Under the pieces are notes generated by a model, which was not told the DNA's origin, did not search any database, and worked only from the letters and a program-made list of their open reading frames with translations. A DNA stretch of 64,000 nucleotides from JAAYDS01 sp012729155 (lineage in GTDB: Bacteria > Chloroflexota > Anaerolineae > UBA1429), in the NCBI GenBank assembly GCA_036774405.1, contig DAIPBO010000016.1, forward strand, positions 10,542-74,541, read 5' to 3'. Position numbers and translations under genes: made by a program. Of the stretch, positions 23,926 through 32,531 are shown piece by piece (within the stretch, counting starts at the first letter, position 1; each line of letters begins with the position of its first letter).

Positions 23926-25882
23926 GCGGCAGCGGCTGGCGCAGCTCGAGGCGCAACTCGCCGTCCTCGAGCGCCTCTACCGGCGCCGTGCGCGCAGCGA
24001 TGACCTCGCCCAGCGCCTCGCCATGCTCGCCGCGCGAGCGAGGGTACACCAGCCACCAGACGCGCTCGGCGCCCGCCAGCGCGGCGTCTAGCGCGGCCAG
24101 GGCGGCCTCGGGCGCGGCGTCATCGTCGGGCAGCCACAGCGGCGCCGCACCGGCATAGCCACGCGTCACCAGGCTCTCGATCTCGGCCACCACCAGGTCG
24201 GTGGGCGCGGCCTCGGCGTTGAGGCGCGTCAGGGCGGCCTCGGGGCGCTCGGTGGCATAGATGTGCGCATAGGGCACGCCCAGCAGCGTCACCGTGTGCC
24301 ACGGCTCGCGGTCGCGGTAGGTGTGCCACAGGCTCCAGTCGGGGCGCTTTTGCCACTGGTCGATGTAAAAGACCACATGGTCGGCGCGGTAGACGTGGTC
24401 ATAGCTCAGGCTGGCGCTCTCGCCGTCAAAGTAAGGCTCAAAGGCCTCGCGATAGCCGGTGGCCACCACCAGCCGCTCGGCGTCTGGCAGGGTGTTGAGC
24501 TGACGCGCCGCCTGATCGAGCCCCTCGCCCAGGCCGATGTCGATGACGCGCGCCGCCACGCGCGGCCCGCCGGTGAGCCAGTTGTAGGCAGCCACATAGT
24601 AGGGCGCCGTGGGCAAGATGGCCGCCAGCGCCAGCAGCGGCAACCCCAGCAGCGCGCTCTGGGGCAGCCAGCCCGCTCGCAGGCGCGGCCAGCGTTGCAG
24701 CGCCGCGCGCCCCAGCCGCCACCAGACCAGCCCCGCCGCCACGTCGATGGGCGCAAAGGCCGTCAGGATGTAGCGCCCCGCCTGTTTGACGCCCAGCGAC
24801 ATGATGACGAGAAACGCCGCGGCATAGAGCAGCCAGGGGCCCAGCTCGCGGCGGGCCTCGCGGCTGGCGGCGGCCCAGCCCAGCGCCAGCAGCAGCCCGG
24901 GCAGCGTCAACGGCGTGAGCCGAAAGACCAGCGTCAGCGCATAGAGCAGCGGCGTGGCGGCGGCCTCGCGCACGGCCCCCAGCAGCAGGTGCACGCTGCC
25001 CGTCTCGGCCTGGTCGAGCATGAACGAGACGTCGGCCAGCACAGCGCCGATGGCCTGCCGCGGCGCCACCCACAGCACCGGCCAGATGGCCGCCACCGTG
25101 CCCAGCATCGCCATGGTGAACAGGCCCAGGTCGACGGCCCAGCGGCCCAGCCACCGGCCCTGCGCCCGCAACCGCCGCGCCCGCCAGCCCAGCAACGCGG
25201 CGGCCAGCAGCCAGGCATAGGCGCCAGGGAGCTTTTCGGCCAGCGCCAGCCCACCGATGATGCCGGCCACCGGCAGCAGCCAGCGCCGCCCGCCGCGGGC
25301 ATAGAGCGCCAGCAGCAACGCCGCGGCCAGCACGGCGTGGGCCACCACGCCCTCGTTGTGGGCCAGGCGCGAGTGGGCCAGCAGATACGGGTCAAAGGCC
25401 AGCAGCGCCACCGGCCACACGGCCCGCCGCGCACCATACAGCCGCCACAGGCCCAGCGCGCTCACCGCCAGCAGCCCCCAGGTGATGAGCGCATAGCCGC
25501 GGTGCAACTGGGTGATGAGCGTCAGCTCGTCGAGCACGCAGGCGCCCGGGTCGTCGGCGGGGCGGATGGTGACCGTGGGGCACAGCTGCCCGTGGCGCTG
25601 CCAGCTCTGGCCCGCCGCAGAGGCCGCGCCGATCCACAGGGTGATGACGGCGGGGTGCGCCGACTGAAAGGTCTGCTCGAGCTGGCCCTGACTGATGGCA
25701 TTGTAGAACGCGGTGGCGCGCTTGGCGTATTTCTGCTCGTCGACGGCGGCAAAGGCGCCCACGTCGATCAACCGCAGCAGCAGCGCCAACAGCAGCGTGC
25801 CCGCCAGCAACAGGCGCGGCAGGTCAACGGTGCGGGGCGCCTTGCGCGCGGGGGGCGATGATGGGGTTGCGCTGGGCGCCAT
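23915..25882 (-). CDS. GT39-type membrane glycosyltransferase
   Basis: A 655-residue polytopic protein starting at 25882 after a GAGAGGAGC site. The first periplasmic loop has the acidic VDEQKYAKRATAFYNAI segment expected of GT39/ArnT-like (GT-C) enzymes, and about ten helices follow. The C-terminal 200 residues form an external soluble domain. Such enzymes use polyprenyl-phosphate sugars to glycosylate proteins or lipids at the outer face of the membrane. It precedes the uridine-kinase-like gene in one operon. Confidence 0.8.
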   Translation of the reverse strand: MAPSATPSSPPARKAPRTVDLPRLLLAGTLLLALLLRLIDVGAFAAVDEQKYAKRATAFYNAISQGQLEQTFQSAHPAVITLWIGAASAAGQSWQRHGQLCPTVTIRPADDPGACVLDELTLITQLHRGYALITWGLLAVSALGLWRLYGARRAVWPVALLAFDPYLLAHSRLAHNEGVVAHAVLAAALLLALYARGGRRWLLPVAGIIGGLALAEKLPGAYAWLLAAALLGWRARRLRAQGRWLGRWAVDLGLFTMAMLGTVAAIWPVLWVAPRQAIGAVLADVSFMLDQAETGSVHLLLGAVREAAATPLLYALTLVFRLTPLTLPGLLLALGWAAASREARRELGPWLLYAAAFLVIMSLGVKQAGRYILTAFAPIDVAAGLVWWRLGRAALQRWPRLRAGWLPQSALLGLPLLALAAILPTAPYYVAAYNWLTGGPRVAARVIDIGLGEGLDQAARQLNTLPDAERLVVATGYREAFEPYFDGESASLSYDHVYRADHVVFYIDQWQKRPDWSLWHTYRDREPWHTVTLLGVPYAHIYATERPEAALTRLNAEAAPTDLVVAEIESLVTRGYAGAAPLWLPDDDAAPEAALAALDAALAGAERVWWLVYPRSRGEHGEALGEVIAARTAPVEALEDGELRLELRQPLPHGR

Positions 25883-25918
25883 GGTCAAGCTAGCTCCTCT
25901 CGGCTGGTGCGCGCACAG

Positions 25919-25949
25919 GGCGCGGCCCAGGGTTGGCCTGGGCCGCGCC
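25919..25949. terminator. GC hairpin between isomerase and GT39 genes
   Basis: A perfect 13-bp stem, GGCGCGGCCCAGG and CCTGGGCCGCGCC with a 5-base loop, lies just after the isomerase stop and 37 bases upstream of the GT39 ATG. No T run. It probably ends or attenuates the upstream transcript. Confidence 0.5.
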
Positions 25950-25958
25950 GGTTGGCGG

Positions 25959-26729
25959 CTAGCTGAGCCCCATGGCCACCAGGTTGCGATAGCTGATGGC
26001 CAGCGACTCGAACGGGTCGCGCCCGTATGAACTATCTTGCTCGACAAAGTACCACTCGACGCCGATCTCTTGGGCGGCTGCCAGGATGGGCGGCCAGTTG
26101 AGGTTGCCCTCGCCGATCTCGGCAAAGCGCTGCTCGCGCTCGGGGGTGATGGCCATATCTTTGAGGTGCAGCAGCGGCATGCGCCCCGCGCAGCGCCTCA
26201 CATAGTCGGCCGGATCGGCGCCACCGTGCTGCACCCAGTAGACGTCGAGCTCCATCTTGAGCTGATCGGGCGTGGTGGCCTCGAGCAGCAGGTCGATCCA
26301 GCGGCGGCCATCGTGCCTGGCGAACTCGTGGCTGTGGTTGTGATACGAAAAGTCCATGCCGGCGCTGGCCAGCTTGTCGGCCACGGGGGCCAGCTCGTCG
26401 GCAAAGCGCTTGAGGCCATCGATGCTGTAATAGTGGCCGGGCAGGCCACCGATGGCCGGGTGCACGCAGCCCCAGGCCTGGTGCTCGACGATGAGCTGGT
26501 CGAGGTCGGTCAGAAAGCGATCCCACGAGACGTGCGTCGAGGCCACAGTGAGGCCGTTGTCTTTGACGAGCTGGGCCACCTGGCGATAGTCCACGTCGCC
26601 AAAGCCCGAGATCTGCACGGCGGTGTAGCCGATATCGCGCACCTTTTTGAGCGCATCGGCCACGCCCTCGATGGTCTGGGTGAACTCGCGCACGGTGTAG
26701 AGCTGTGCGGCAACCACATGTTCGAGCAT
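25959..26729 (-). CDS. Sugar phosphate isomerase/epimerase-family TIM-barrel protein
   Basis: A 256-residue xylose-isomerase-like barrel. Visible are the N-terminal AAQLYTVREF, IGYTAVQISGFGDVD, FSYHNHSHEF (metal-ligand histidines/Glu of the family), MELDVYWVQHGGADP and LHLKDM near the end. The family interconverts sugars or inositol derivatives, with a divalent metal. It is the last gene of the run 30279 to 25959, with a cupin and two dehydrogenases, suggesting use of a sugar or cyclitol. RBS GGAGGG. Confidence 0.85.
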   Translation of the reverse strand: MLEHVVAAQLYTVREFTQTIEGVADALKKVRDIGYTAVQISGFGDVDYRQVAQLVKDNGLTVASTHVSWDRFLTDLDQLIVEHQAWGCVHPAIGGLPGHYYSIDGLKRFADELAPVADKLASAGMDFSYHNHSHEFARHDGRRWIDLLLEATTPDQLKMELDVYWVQHGGADPADYVRRCAGRMPLLHLKDMAITPEREQRFAEIGEGNLNWPPILAAAQEIGVEWYFVEQDSSYGRDPFESLAISYRNLVAMGLS

Positions 26730-26816
26730 GGTATCCCTCCATCGGGTAACGTCGGCCCACGACGGGGCCGTTGCGTCTGACTGTAGCACAGGGTGCGCGC
26801 CGGGCGCAACTGGCCG

Positions 26817-27329
26817 CTAACCGCGCTGGCCGGGCGGCCCGACGGTCTCCTCGGGCCAGTGGGCGGCCGGGTCTTGCTCGCCGTCATAGTAATCCAGTGG
26901 CTCGGGGCGCACAAAGATGCGCAGCGGCAGCAGCCCCACCTTGCCCGAGTCGGGGTACTCGCAGACGTCGGCCTCGGCCACGGTGGTCAGGTCCAGATAG
27001 CGGCAGGGGGCGCCGCTGTGGTTATAGAGCTGATGTGCGCTGGCTGGCCCCGTCTCGAACAGCAAGAGGTCGCCGGCGCGCACCACCCGCAGGCCGTCGG
27101 GGGTGCGCAGGGTGGCCTCGCCCTCGACGATGAGGAACACCTCTTCGATGTGATGGTGAAAGTGGTAGGGGTAAGAAAAGCGCCTCGGCGACAACGAGCG
27201 CAGGTTGAGCCGCAGCCGCGCCAGGCCCGCTGCGGCCGCCAGGTCGGCGCTGGCCTGCCATTGAAAGGCGTCTGGCGCGCCCTGCCGCGGGGCCAGGGGC
27301 ACCTGGGGCAGATGGACGATGCTGGGCAT
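26817..27329 (-). CDS. Cupin-domain protein
   Basis: A 170-residue single-cupin protein. Motif 1 is YHFHHHIEEVFLIVEGEATL and motif 2 is GDLLLFETGPASAHQLYN, giving the usual His/Glu metal site. It may be a sugar isomerase or sugar-binding cupin. Start follows TGGAGGTGA. It sits between the isomerase and oxidoreductase genes. Confidence 0.82.
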   Translation of the reverse strand: MPSIVHLPQVPLAPRQGAPDAFQWQASADLAAAAGLARLRLNLRSLSPRRFSYPYHFHHHIEEVFLIVEGEATLRTPDGLRVVRAGDLLLFETGPASAHQLYNHSGAPCRYLDLTTVAEADVCEYPDSGKVGLLPLRIFVRPEPLDYYDGEQDPAAHWPEETVGPPGQRG

Positions 27330-27424
27330 GGCTCACCTCCATTGCAGGCCGTCGGGCCGATGACGTGCGCGTGCTGACGTTACCACGGGCGAGCGCCCCA
27401 CCCCAAAGCGGCGGGGCCGCCAGG

Positions 27425-28351
27425 CTAGGCGCCCGCCTGGCGCCGCACCTCGGCCAGGTACACCGCGCGACCCTCGGCCTGGCTGCTGATGGCCGCCTGC
27501 ATCAAGGCCATCATCTCCAGCGTCTCGTCGAGGGGCACAGGCGCGGCCCCCGTCTGGAAAAAGGGCACGATCTGCCGCAAGAGCTGCGCATAGAGCGGCA
27601 CGTCTTGCGAGTATTGCACCTGGCCGATGCGCTCGGCGCCGAACACGGTGGCGCCATAGCCGTGCTCGCCGGCGCGCGTGCCGCGCACGGTGCCCAGGCG
27701 GCCGTCGGCCCAGTAGCCCACCACCAGATCGGCGTCGGGGCTGTGGTGCGCCATCACGCGCTCGCAGCCGGGGCCCATAAAGGTATAGAGCGTCTCGACG
27801 CCATGCACGCCATACCAAAAGAACCCGGGGTTGGTGGGCTCGAGGCTGGCGGGGCTAAAGGCATCGCAGCCCAGCACCGCGCCCAGCGTGGGGTCGGCCC
27901 GCAGCGCGGCGATGTTGGCATCATAGCGCAGCGACGACGCCGAAAAGAGCGGGCAGCCCGCCTCGCGCGCCAGCCGGGCGATCTCGGCGGCGTCGGCATA
28001 GTTGTGGGCCAGCGGTTTGTCGATATAGAGCGGCTTGCCCGCGGCGATGACGGGGCGCGCCTCGGGCAGGTGTCGCCGCCCGTCCACGCTCTCGAGCAGC
28101 ACCGCGTCTACCTGCTCGAGCAGGGCCGCGATCGAGTCGACCATGGCCACGCCCAGCGGCGTCACGTCGCTGATGAACCCATCGACGCGGCCAGCGCTCG
28201 AGGCGATGTCGGCGCTGTAGCTGGGATAGGCGGCCACCATGCGCCCACCGGGCACGTGGTGCGGGTGGCTGCTGTCGTTGAGCAGGCGGGCAAAGGCCGG
28301 CACGTGCGACGTGTCTAGGCCGATGACGCCGATGCGCAGGTCTGCGGTCAT
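27425..28351 (-). CDS. Gfo/Idh/MocA-family oxidoreductase (first)
   Basis: A 308-residue NAD(P)-dependent dehydrogenase. The Rossmann start IGVIGLDTSH has GLD in place of the usual GxG, and the family catalytic EKP motif appears as YIDKPL. VVGYWADGRLGTVRGTRAG lies in the alpha/beta C-terminal domain. The altered glycine motif and DKP are atypical, so catalysis or cofactor preference may differ. Start is fixed by AAAGGAG. Neighbours suggest oxidation of a sugar or inositol. Confidence 0.82.
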   Translation of the reverse strand: MTADLRIGVIGLDTSHVPAFARLLNDSSHPHHVPGGRMVAAYPSYSADIASSAGRVDGFISDVTPLGVAMVDSIAALLEQVDAVLLESVDGRRHLPEARPVIAAGKPLYIDKPLAHNYADAAEIARLAREAGCPLFSASSLRYDANIAALRADPTLGAVLGCDAFSPASLEPTNPGFFWYGVHGVETLYTFMGPGCERVMAHHSPDADLVVGYWADGRLGTVRGTRAGEHGYGATVFGAERIGQVQYSQDVPLYAQLLRQIVPFFQTGAAPVPLDETLEMMALMQAAISSQAEGRAVYLAEVRRQAGA

Positions 28352-28364
28352 GCAGGGGCTCCTT

Positions 28365-29369
28365 TCAGAGGCAATAGTCGGCCTGGCTGATGGGCACTGG
28401 CTGGCCCGTGGCCAGCGATGCCACGGCGGCAAAGCTCAACAGCGCGGCGCGCAGCGCCTGCGGCAGGCCGTTGGGCGCCGGCGCCCCCGCGCGGATGGCC
28501 CGCGCAAAGGCCGCCAGCTCGTCGCGGTGGCCTTTGTCTTGCCGGGGCAGCGTCAGCTCGCGGTCGCCCGCGGGCGTCAGGTCGCGGTAGGTGAGGCGGG
28601 TAAAGTCGTCGATCCACAGGGCGCGGCCCGCGCAATAGACCTCGGTCGACTCTTTGGGAAAGCGCGCACTGCCGTCGCTGGCCACCAGCGTGGTGCCCAC
28701 CGAGCCATCGGCAAAGGTGAGAGTCACGATGCCGCTATCGGCGATGTGCACGCGCGACGGGTCTAGAAAGGTGCCCCCCGCAGCAAACACCTGCACCGGC
28801 GGCGCGGGCATCAGCTCGCAGATCAGGTCAAAAATGTGGCAGCCCTCGCCCACAAAGCGGCCGCCGCCGATGGCGGGGTCGTGCGTCCAGTGCTCGGCCG
28901 GGAAGGGCGCCTGTAGCCGGTGATAGACGAGGCGTTTGTCGCTATAGGGCGCCAGCAGGCGGCGCGCCTCGACCACCAGCGGCGCCAGCCCGCGGTTGTA
29001 GCCCACCGAATAGACCACGCCGGCCGCCTGCACCGCGGCCACCACCTGGCAGCACTCGTCGGCGCTCAGGCCCATGGGCTTTTCGCAAAAGACGTGCTTG
29101 CCGGCCTGCGCGGCGGCCACGCTCAGCGCGGCGTGGGTATCGTGGCGGGTGGTGATGATCACCGCCTCGATGTCGGCGTCGGCCAGCACCTGCGCGGCGT
29201 TGTCGGTGGCATAGGCGGCGCCGGCGGCCCCGCGCACGCCCCGCGCAGCCGCCAGGTCCAGGTCGCACACGCCCACCACCTGAAAGGCCCCGCTGGCCAG
29301 CAGTAGGGGCAGGTGCGTGTGCCGCAAGAAGCTGCCACAACCGATCAAACCCACGCGGATGGGAGACAT
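28365..29369 (-). CDS. Gfo/Idh/MocA-family oxidoreductase (second)
   Basis: A 334-residue dehydrogenase with a normal Rossmann motif VGLIGCGSFLRHTHLP and catalytic HVFCEKPMGL. The C-terminal domain carries GGGRFVGEGCHIFDLICEL, including the family His. It is 13 bases upstream of the first oxidoreductase and one base after the nitrilase-family gene, so the genes form one operon. The substrate is probably a sugar or sugar derivative. RBS: AAGGGGCTG. Confidence 0.86.
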   Translation of the reverse strand: MSPIRVGLIGCGSFLRHTHLPLLLASGAFQVVGVCDLDLAAARGVRGAAGAAYATDNAAQVLADADIEAVIITTRHDTHAALSVAAAQAGKHVFCEKPMGLSADECCQVVAAVQAAGVVYSVGYNRGLAPLVVEARRLLAPYSDKRLVYHRLQAPFPAEHWTHDPAIGGGRFVGEGCHIFDLICELMPAPPVQVFAAGGTFLDPSRVHIADSGIVTLTFADGSVGTTLVASDGSARFPKESTEVYCAGRALWIDDFTRLTYRDLTPAGDRELTLPRQDKGHRDELAAFARAIRAGAPAPNGLPQALRAALLSFAAVASLATGQPVPISQADYCL

Positions 29370-29370
29370 A

Positions 29371-30279
29371 TCAGCCCCTTTCGACGCTGCGGGCGGCATC
29401 TTGAGCGGCGCCGGCCCGCGCAATGTACTGGCGATAGGTGAGCAGATCGAACTCGGCGATCACCTCGGCGATGGTCAGGTCGTGGTCGTTGGGCGTCAGC
29501 ACGAACCAGGCCTCGTCGCCGTAGGTCTCGACGCGCAGACGGCTGCCATAGCGCGAGACGATATCGGGCAGCAGGTGGCCCTGCTCATCCCAGTGAAAGA
29601 CGGTGCGCTCGAGGTCGATGGTGGCGGCGGCCCAGGCCGTAAAGCGGTCGGTGCGCGCCAGCCACTCGCCGGTGTTGCTGATGACGCCCGACTGCAGCGT
29701 GCGGATGGCCGGCACAATGGCCACGGTGTAGGTGGCGGCCAGCGCCGTGAGCAGCCGCCCCGCGGCAAAGGCCGAGGGAAACAGGATCAGGTCGGCGCCC
29801 TGCGCGGCCAGGCTGGCCCAGCCCTCGGGCCAGTTGGCGTCAAAGCAGATCTGCCCGCCGATGCGCCCCAGCGGCGTGTCGATGGGCGCCTGGTCGAGCG
29901 CCCCTGGCGTGATCTGCCAGCCCAGCTCGCCCTCGGTGGGGTGCATCTTGTCATAGTGGCCCAGCTCGGCGCCATCGGGGGCCACCACCACCATGCTGTT
30001 ATAGAGGCGGCCGTCGCGCTCTTGATAGAGGCAGCCGGCCACGAGGGCATGGTGGCGCTCGGCGAGCTGTTGCAGGTGGTCGAGCGGCTGCGGCTCGGCG
30101 GGGCCACGGTCTGGCAGGCCGCCGGTGAGATAGATCTCGGGCAACACCAGCAGGTCTGGCCGCAAGGGTGACACCTGCGCGGCCAGGGCGTCGACGTGGC
30201 GGCGATTCTGTTCGGCGGTGAGGGGGTGGCGCTGCTCGAGCGCCATCGACAGAGCAGCCACGGTGATGCTGCGAGCCAT
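29371..30279 (-). CDS. Carbon-nitrogen hydrolase (nitrilase superfamily)
   Basis: A 302-residue protein with the complete Glu-Lys-Cys triad: E48 (LLVLPEIYLTG), K111 (YDKMHPTEGE) and C145 (GGQICFDANW). The family hydrolyses amides or nitriles in the cytoplasm. The segment after the Cys (QGADLILFPSAF) is also typical. It is the promoter-proximal gene of the row with two Gfo/Idh/MocA enzymes, a cupin and an isomerase, so it may open an N-acyl or carbamoyl group on the shared substrate. This last point is inference. Confidence 0.88.
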   Translation of the reverse strand: MARSITVAALSMALEQRHPLTAEQNRRHVDALAAQVSPLRPDLLVLPEIYLTGGLPDRGPAEPQPLDHLQQLAERHHALVAGCLYQERDGRLYNSMVVVAPDGAELGHYDKMHPTEGELGWQITPGALDQAPIDTPLGRIGGQICFDANWPEGWASLAAQGADLILFPSAFAAGRLLTALAATYTVAIVPAIRTLQSGVISNTGEWLARTDRFTAWAAATIDLERTVFHWDEQGHLLPDIVSRYGSRLRVETYGDEAWFVLTPNDHDLTIAEVIAEFDLLTYRQYIARAGAAQDAARSVERG

Positions 30280-30375
30280 GGGCGCCTCCGTTGGCCAGAT
30301 GGTGCCGCCAGTATAGAGCGCCCGCGGCGCAGGCGCAAGGGTGCGCGGCGTCGCGTTGCCTGCGGGCGTGGGGGC

Positions 30376-31203
30376 CTAGTCTAGCAGGCGGAACGACTCG
30401 GCGATCTCGACAAAGGTGGCCTCATAGTCGGGCCAGGCGTCCTCGACCACGGCCAGGGTCAGCATCCACATAGTGCGCTCTTGCAGATAGGCGTACTGAT
30501 ACTGCAGGGTGTTGGCCGTGGCGGCGGGCATGCGCACGGTAAAGCGCGCTACGTCGAGCCCGTTGATCTCGAGGCCGCAGGTGGCATCGACGAGCTCCAG
30601 GCCCATCTCGGCGTAGGCGTCGGGCAGAGACACGCAGAGCGCCTCGCTCCCAAAAGGCAGCGGCAGCGCCTGGCTGAGCACGTTGGCGCTGGCATAGCCC
30701 CGACCGGCCAGCTCGCTGTCCATGGCGTAGAACTGGTACATGGCCGCCAGCGTCTCCACGTCGAGCGCGCCCTCGGCCCAGCCGGCCAGCTCGGGGTTCT
30801 CTTCAGCCAGGCTGTCGAGAAAGTAGTCAAAGCTCCCTTCGTCCAGCTCGACCGCCTTCCAGCGCGCGGGCAGCGCCAGCGCAAACGCCTCGGTGGTGTG
30901 CAGCACCTGTCCGGGCGGCGGCACGTCGGGCGCGGGGATCGCAGGCGCCACAGTCGGCGGCGCCACAGTCGGCGGCGCCACAGTCGGCGGCGCCACAGTC
31001 GGCGGCGCCACGGTCGGCAGCGCCACGGTCGGCGGCATCGACGTGGGCCGCGGCGTGGCCGTGGGCAGCGGTGCCATGGTCGGCGGCGCCAGCGTAGGCG
31101 CTGTCGTCGGCGTGGGTGCGGCGGCCAGCGGCGGCAAGAGGGCGCAGCCGCACAGGCTCAACGCAGCCACGAGCAGCATGGCGAGGCGTGGGTATGGGCG
31201 CAT
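30376..31203 (-). CDS. Lipoprotein with PTVAP repeats, unknown function
   Basis: A 275-residue predicted lipoprotein: signal MRPYPRLAMLLVAALSLCGC with a lipobox near C18/C20, then a long Pro/Thr/Ala stalk (about 29-95) containing PTVAP repeats, then a globular domain (about 98-275) with FALALPARWKAVELD and FVEIAESFRLL, a pattern like PsbP/LpqN-type domains in secreted lipoproteins. Anchored at the cell surface. Ribosome site AGGAGAG. Function unknown. Confidence 0.65.
   Translation of the reverse strand: MRPYPRLAMLLVAALSLCGCALLPPLAAAPTPTTAPTLAPPTMAPLPTATPRPTSMPPTVALPTVAPPTVAPPTVAPPTVAPPTVAPAIPAPDVPPPGQVLHTTEAFALALPARWKAVELDEGSFDYFLDSLAEENPELAGWAEGALDVETLAAMYQFYAMDSELAGRGYASANVLSQALPLPFGSEALCVSLPDAYAEMGLELVDATCGLEINGLDVARFTVRMPAATANTLQYQYAYLQERTMWMLTLAVVEDAWPDYEATFVEIAESFRLLD
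30945..31034. repeat. Six 15-bp tandem repeats coding PTVAP
   Basis: The unit GCGCCACAGTCGGCG recurs with exact 15-base period at 30945, 30960, 30975, 30990, 31005 and 31020; the last two copies carry substitutions. It encodes the lipoprotein stalk and is prone to copy-number change. Confidence 0.85.
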
Positions 31204-31337
31204 GGGGCTCTCCTAAGAATGGGCTGTCGACCGCAGCACGCTCTTCCCTCGGCCCGATCGTACTGCGCGCCCACACCGCCGTCAAGCGGCCGCTGACACC
31301 CCCAGGCGGCCTTGCTGCGCAAATCGGCCGACGGGTG

Positions 31338-31343
31338 TACAAT
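31338..31343 (+). promoter_or_regulatory. Likely extended -10 of the MFS gene
   Basis: TGTACAAT 34 bases upstream of the ATG at 31377 fits a -10 element (TACAAT). A clear -35 at the right distance is missing. Confidence 0.4.
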
Positions 31344-31376
31344 CGCGCGAGGCAATCTCACCTGCTGCGAGGCGCC

Positions 31377-32531
31377 ATGCTGCGAAGACAACTGCTGATC
31401 GGCTTTGCGGGCTACCTGCTGGTGGGCACCGGCGCGGTGCTGGTGCCCTCGCTGATGCCCGCCATCACCGCCGAGTTCACCGCCATGGGCCTCTCGCTGG
31501 CGGTGGTGGGCCTGCTGGTGCCGGCCACCAGCGTGGGGCGCATCTTTGGCATTCTGGTGGCGGGTTATGGCGCCGACCGTCTGGGCGGCGAGCGGCTGGT
31601 GTGGCTGACGGCGCTGCTGCTGGCCGCGGCGCTGGCGCTGACGGCGGGGGCCATCCACTGGGCGCTGCTGATGCTGGGCTATGTGGTGGTGGGGCTGGTG
31701 CAGGGGGCGCTCTCAACGGGCATCAACGCCATGATCTCTGATGCCGCCCACGAGGCGCGCGCCCGCGCCCTCAACACGCTGCACGGCGTGTATGGCCTGG
31801 GCGCGGCCCTCTCGCCGGTGGCCATCGGCGCGCTGGTGGGCACGGGCCTGCCATGGCGCTGGATTCTGGCGGGCGTGGGCGCGCTGTGGCTGGCCTATGG
31901 CCTGGTGGCGCGCTGGCTGGCGCAGGGCCAGGCCCCCGCCGCCACGGCGCAGGGCGGGCAGCAGTGGCGCCTGTCGATGCTGCTCGAGCGGCCCTTTTTG
32001 GCGCTGTTTACGATCGCGTTCATCTACAACGGCATCGCCAGCAGCCTGCTCAACTGGGTGGCGCTCTATACGCAGGGGCTGGGCGGCTTTAGCGCGCTGG
32101 CCTCGGTGTCGATGGTCTCGGTGTTCTATGTGGCGCTGACGGCGGGGCGCTTTGCCTGCGCGGCGCTGGCCGAGCGGCTGGGCTATGGCCGCACCTTTAT
32201 GGCGCTGGCCGTGGGCGTGCTGCTGGCCTACCCGCTGGTGCTGCTGCGCGTGCACCCGCTGGTCGTCTCGGCGGGGGTGTTTGGCGTGGGGCTGAGCCTG
32301 TCGGGGCTGTTCCCCACGGCGCTGGCCGACGCCGCCAAACGCTACCCCGGGCAGACGGGCGCCGTCACCGGCACGTTGACGGTGGCGCTCACGCTGGGGT
32401 CGATCATCCCGCCGGTGTGGACGGGCTTTGTGGCCGACGCCGCCGGCCTGCACACGGCGCTGAGCGTCAACTATGCCCTGGCGCTGCTCTTGCTCGGGCT
32501 GGCGCGCTACCTGTGGCGCCGGCCCGCCTAG
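31377..32531 (+). CDS. MFS transporter
   Basis: A 384-residue protein with 12 predicted helices. The loop 2-3 motif is GRIFGILVAGYGADRLGGER, the major-facilitator GxxxDRxGxR pattern. FVADAAGLHTAL follows near the end. The N-terminal half starts directly in the membrane (LIGFAGYLLVGTGAVLVPSLMP), and the fold resembles fucose/sugar or multidrug permeases. Substrate unknown. Its TAG stop overlaps the stop of the convergent permease gene within CTAG. Confidence 0.85.
   Translation: MLRRQLLIGFAGYLLVGTGAVLVPSLMPAITAEFTAMGLSLAVVGLLVPATSVGRIFGILVAGYGADRLGGERLVWLTALLLAAALALTAGAIHWALLMLGYVVVGLVQGALSTGINAMISDAAHEARARALNTLHGVYGLGAALSPVAIGALVGTGLPWRWILAGVGALWLAYGLVARWLAQGQAPAATAQGGQQWRLSMLLERPFLALFTIAFIYNGIASSLLNWVALYTQGLGGFSALASVSMVSVFYVALTAGRFACAALAERLGYGRTFMALAVGVLLAYPLVLLRVHPLVVSAGVFGVGLSLSGLFPTALADAAKRYPGQTGAVTGTLTVALTLGSIIPPVWTGFVADAAGLHTALSVNYALALLLLGLARYLWRRPA

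Noticed and set aside
30945..31034. Regular 15-bp repeats, considered as CRISPR or regulatory array
   Set aside because: There are no spacers, the period is a multiple of three, and the units encode PTVAP in a convincing lipoprotein frame.
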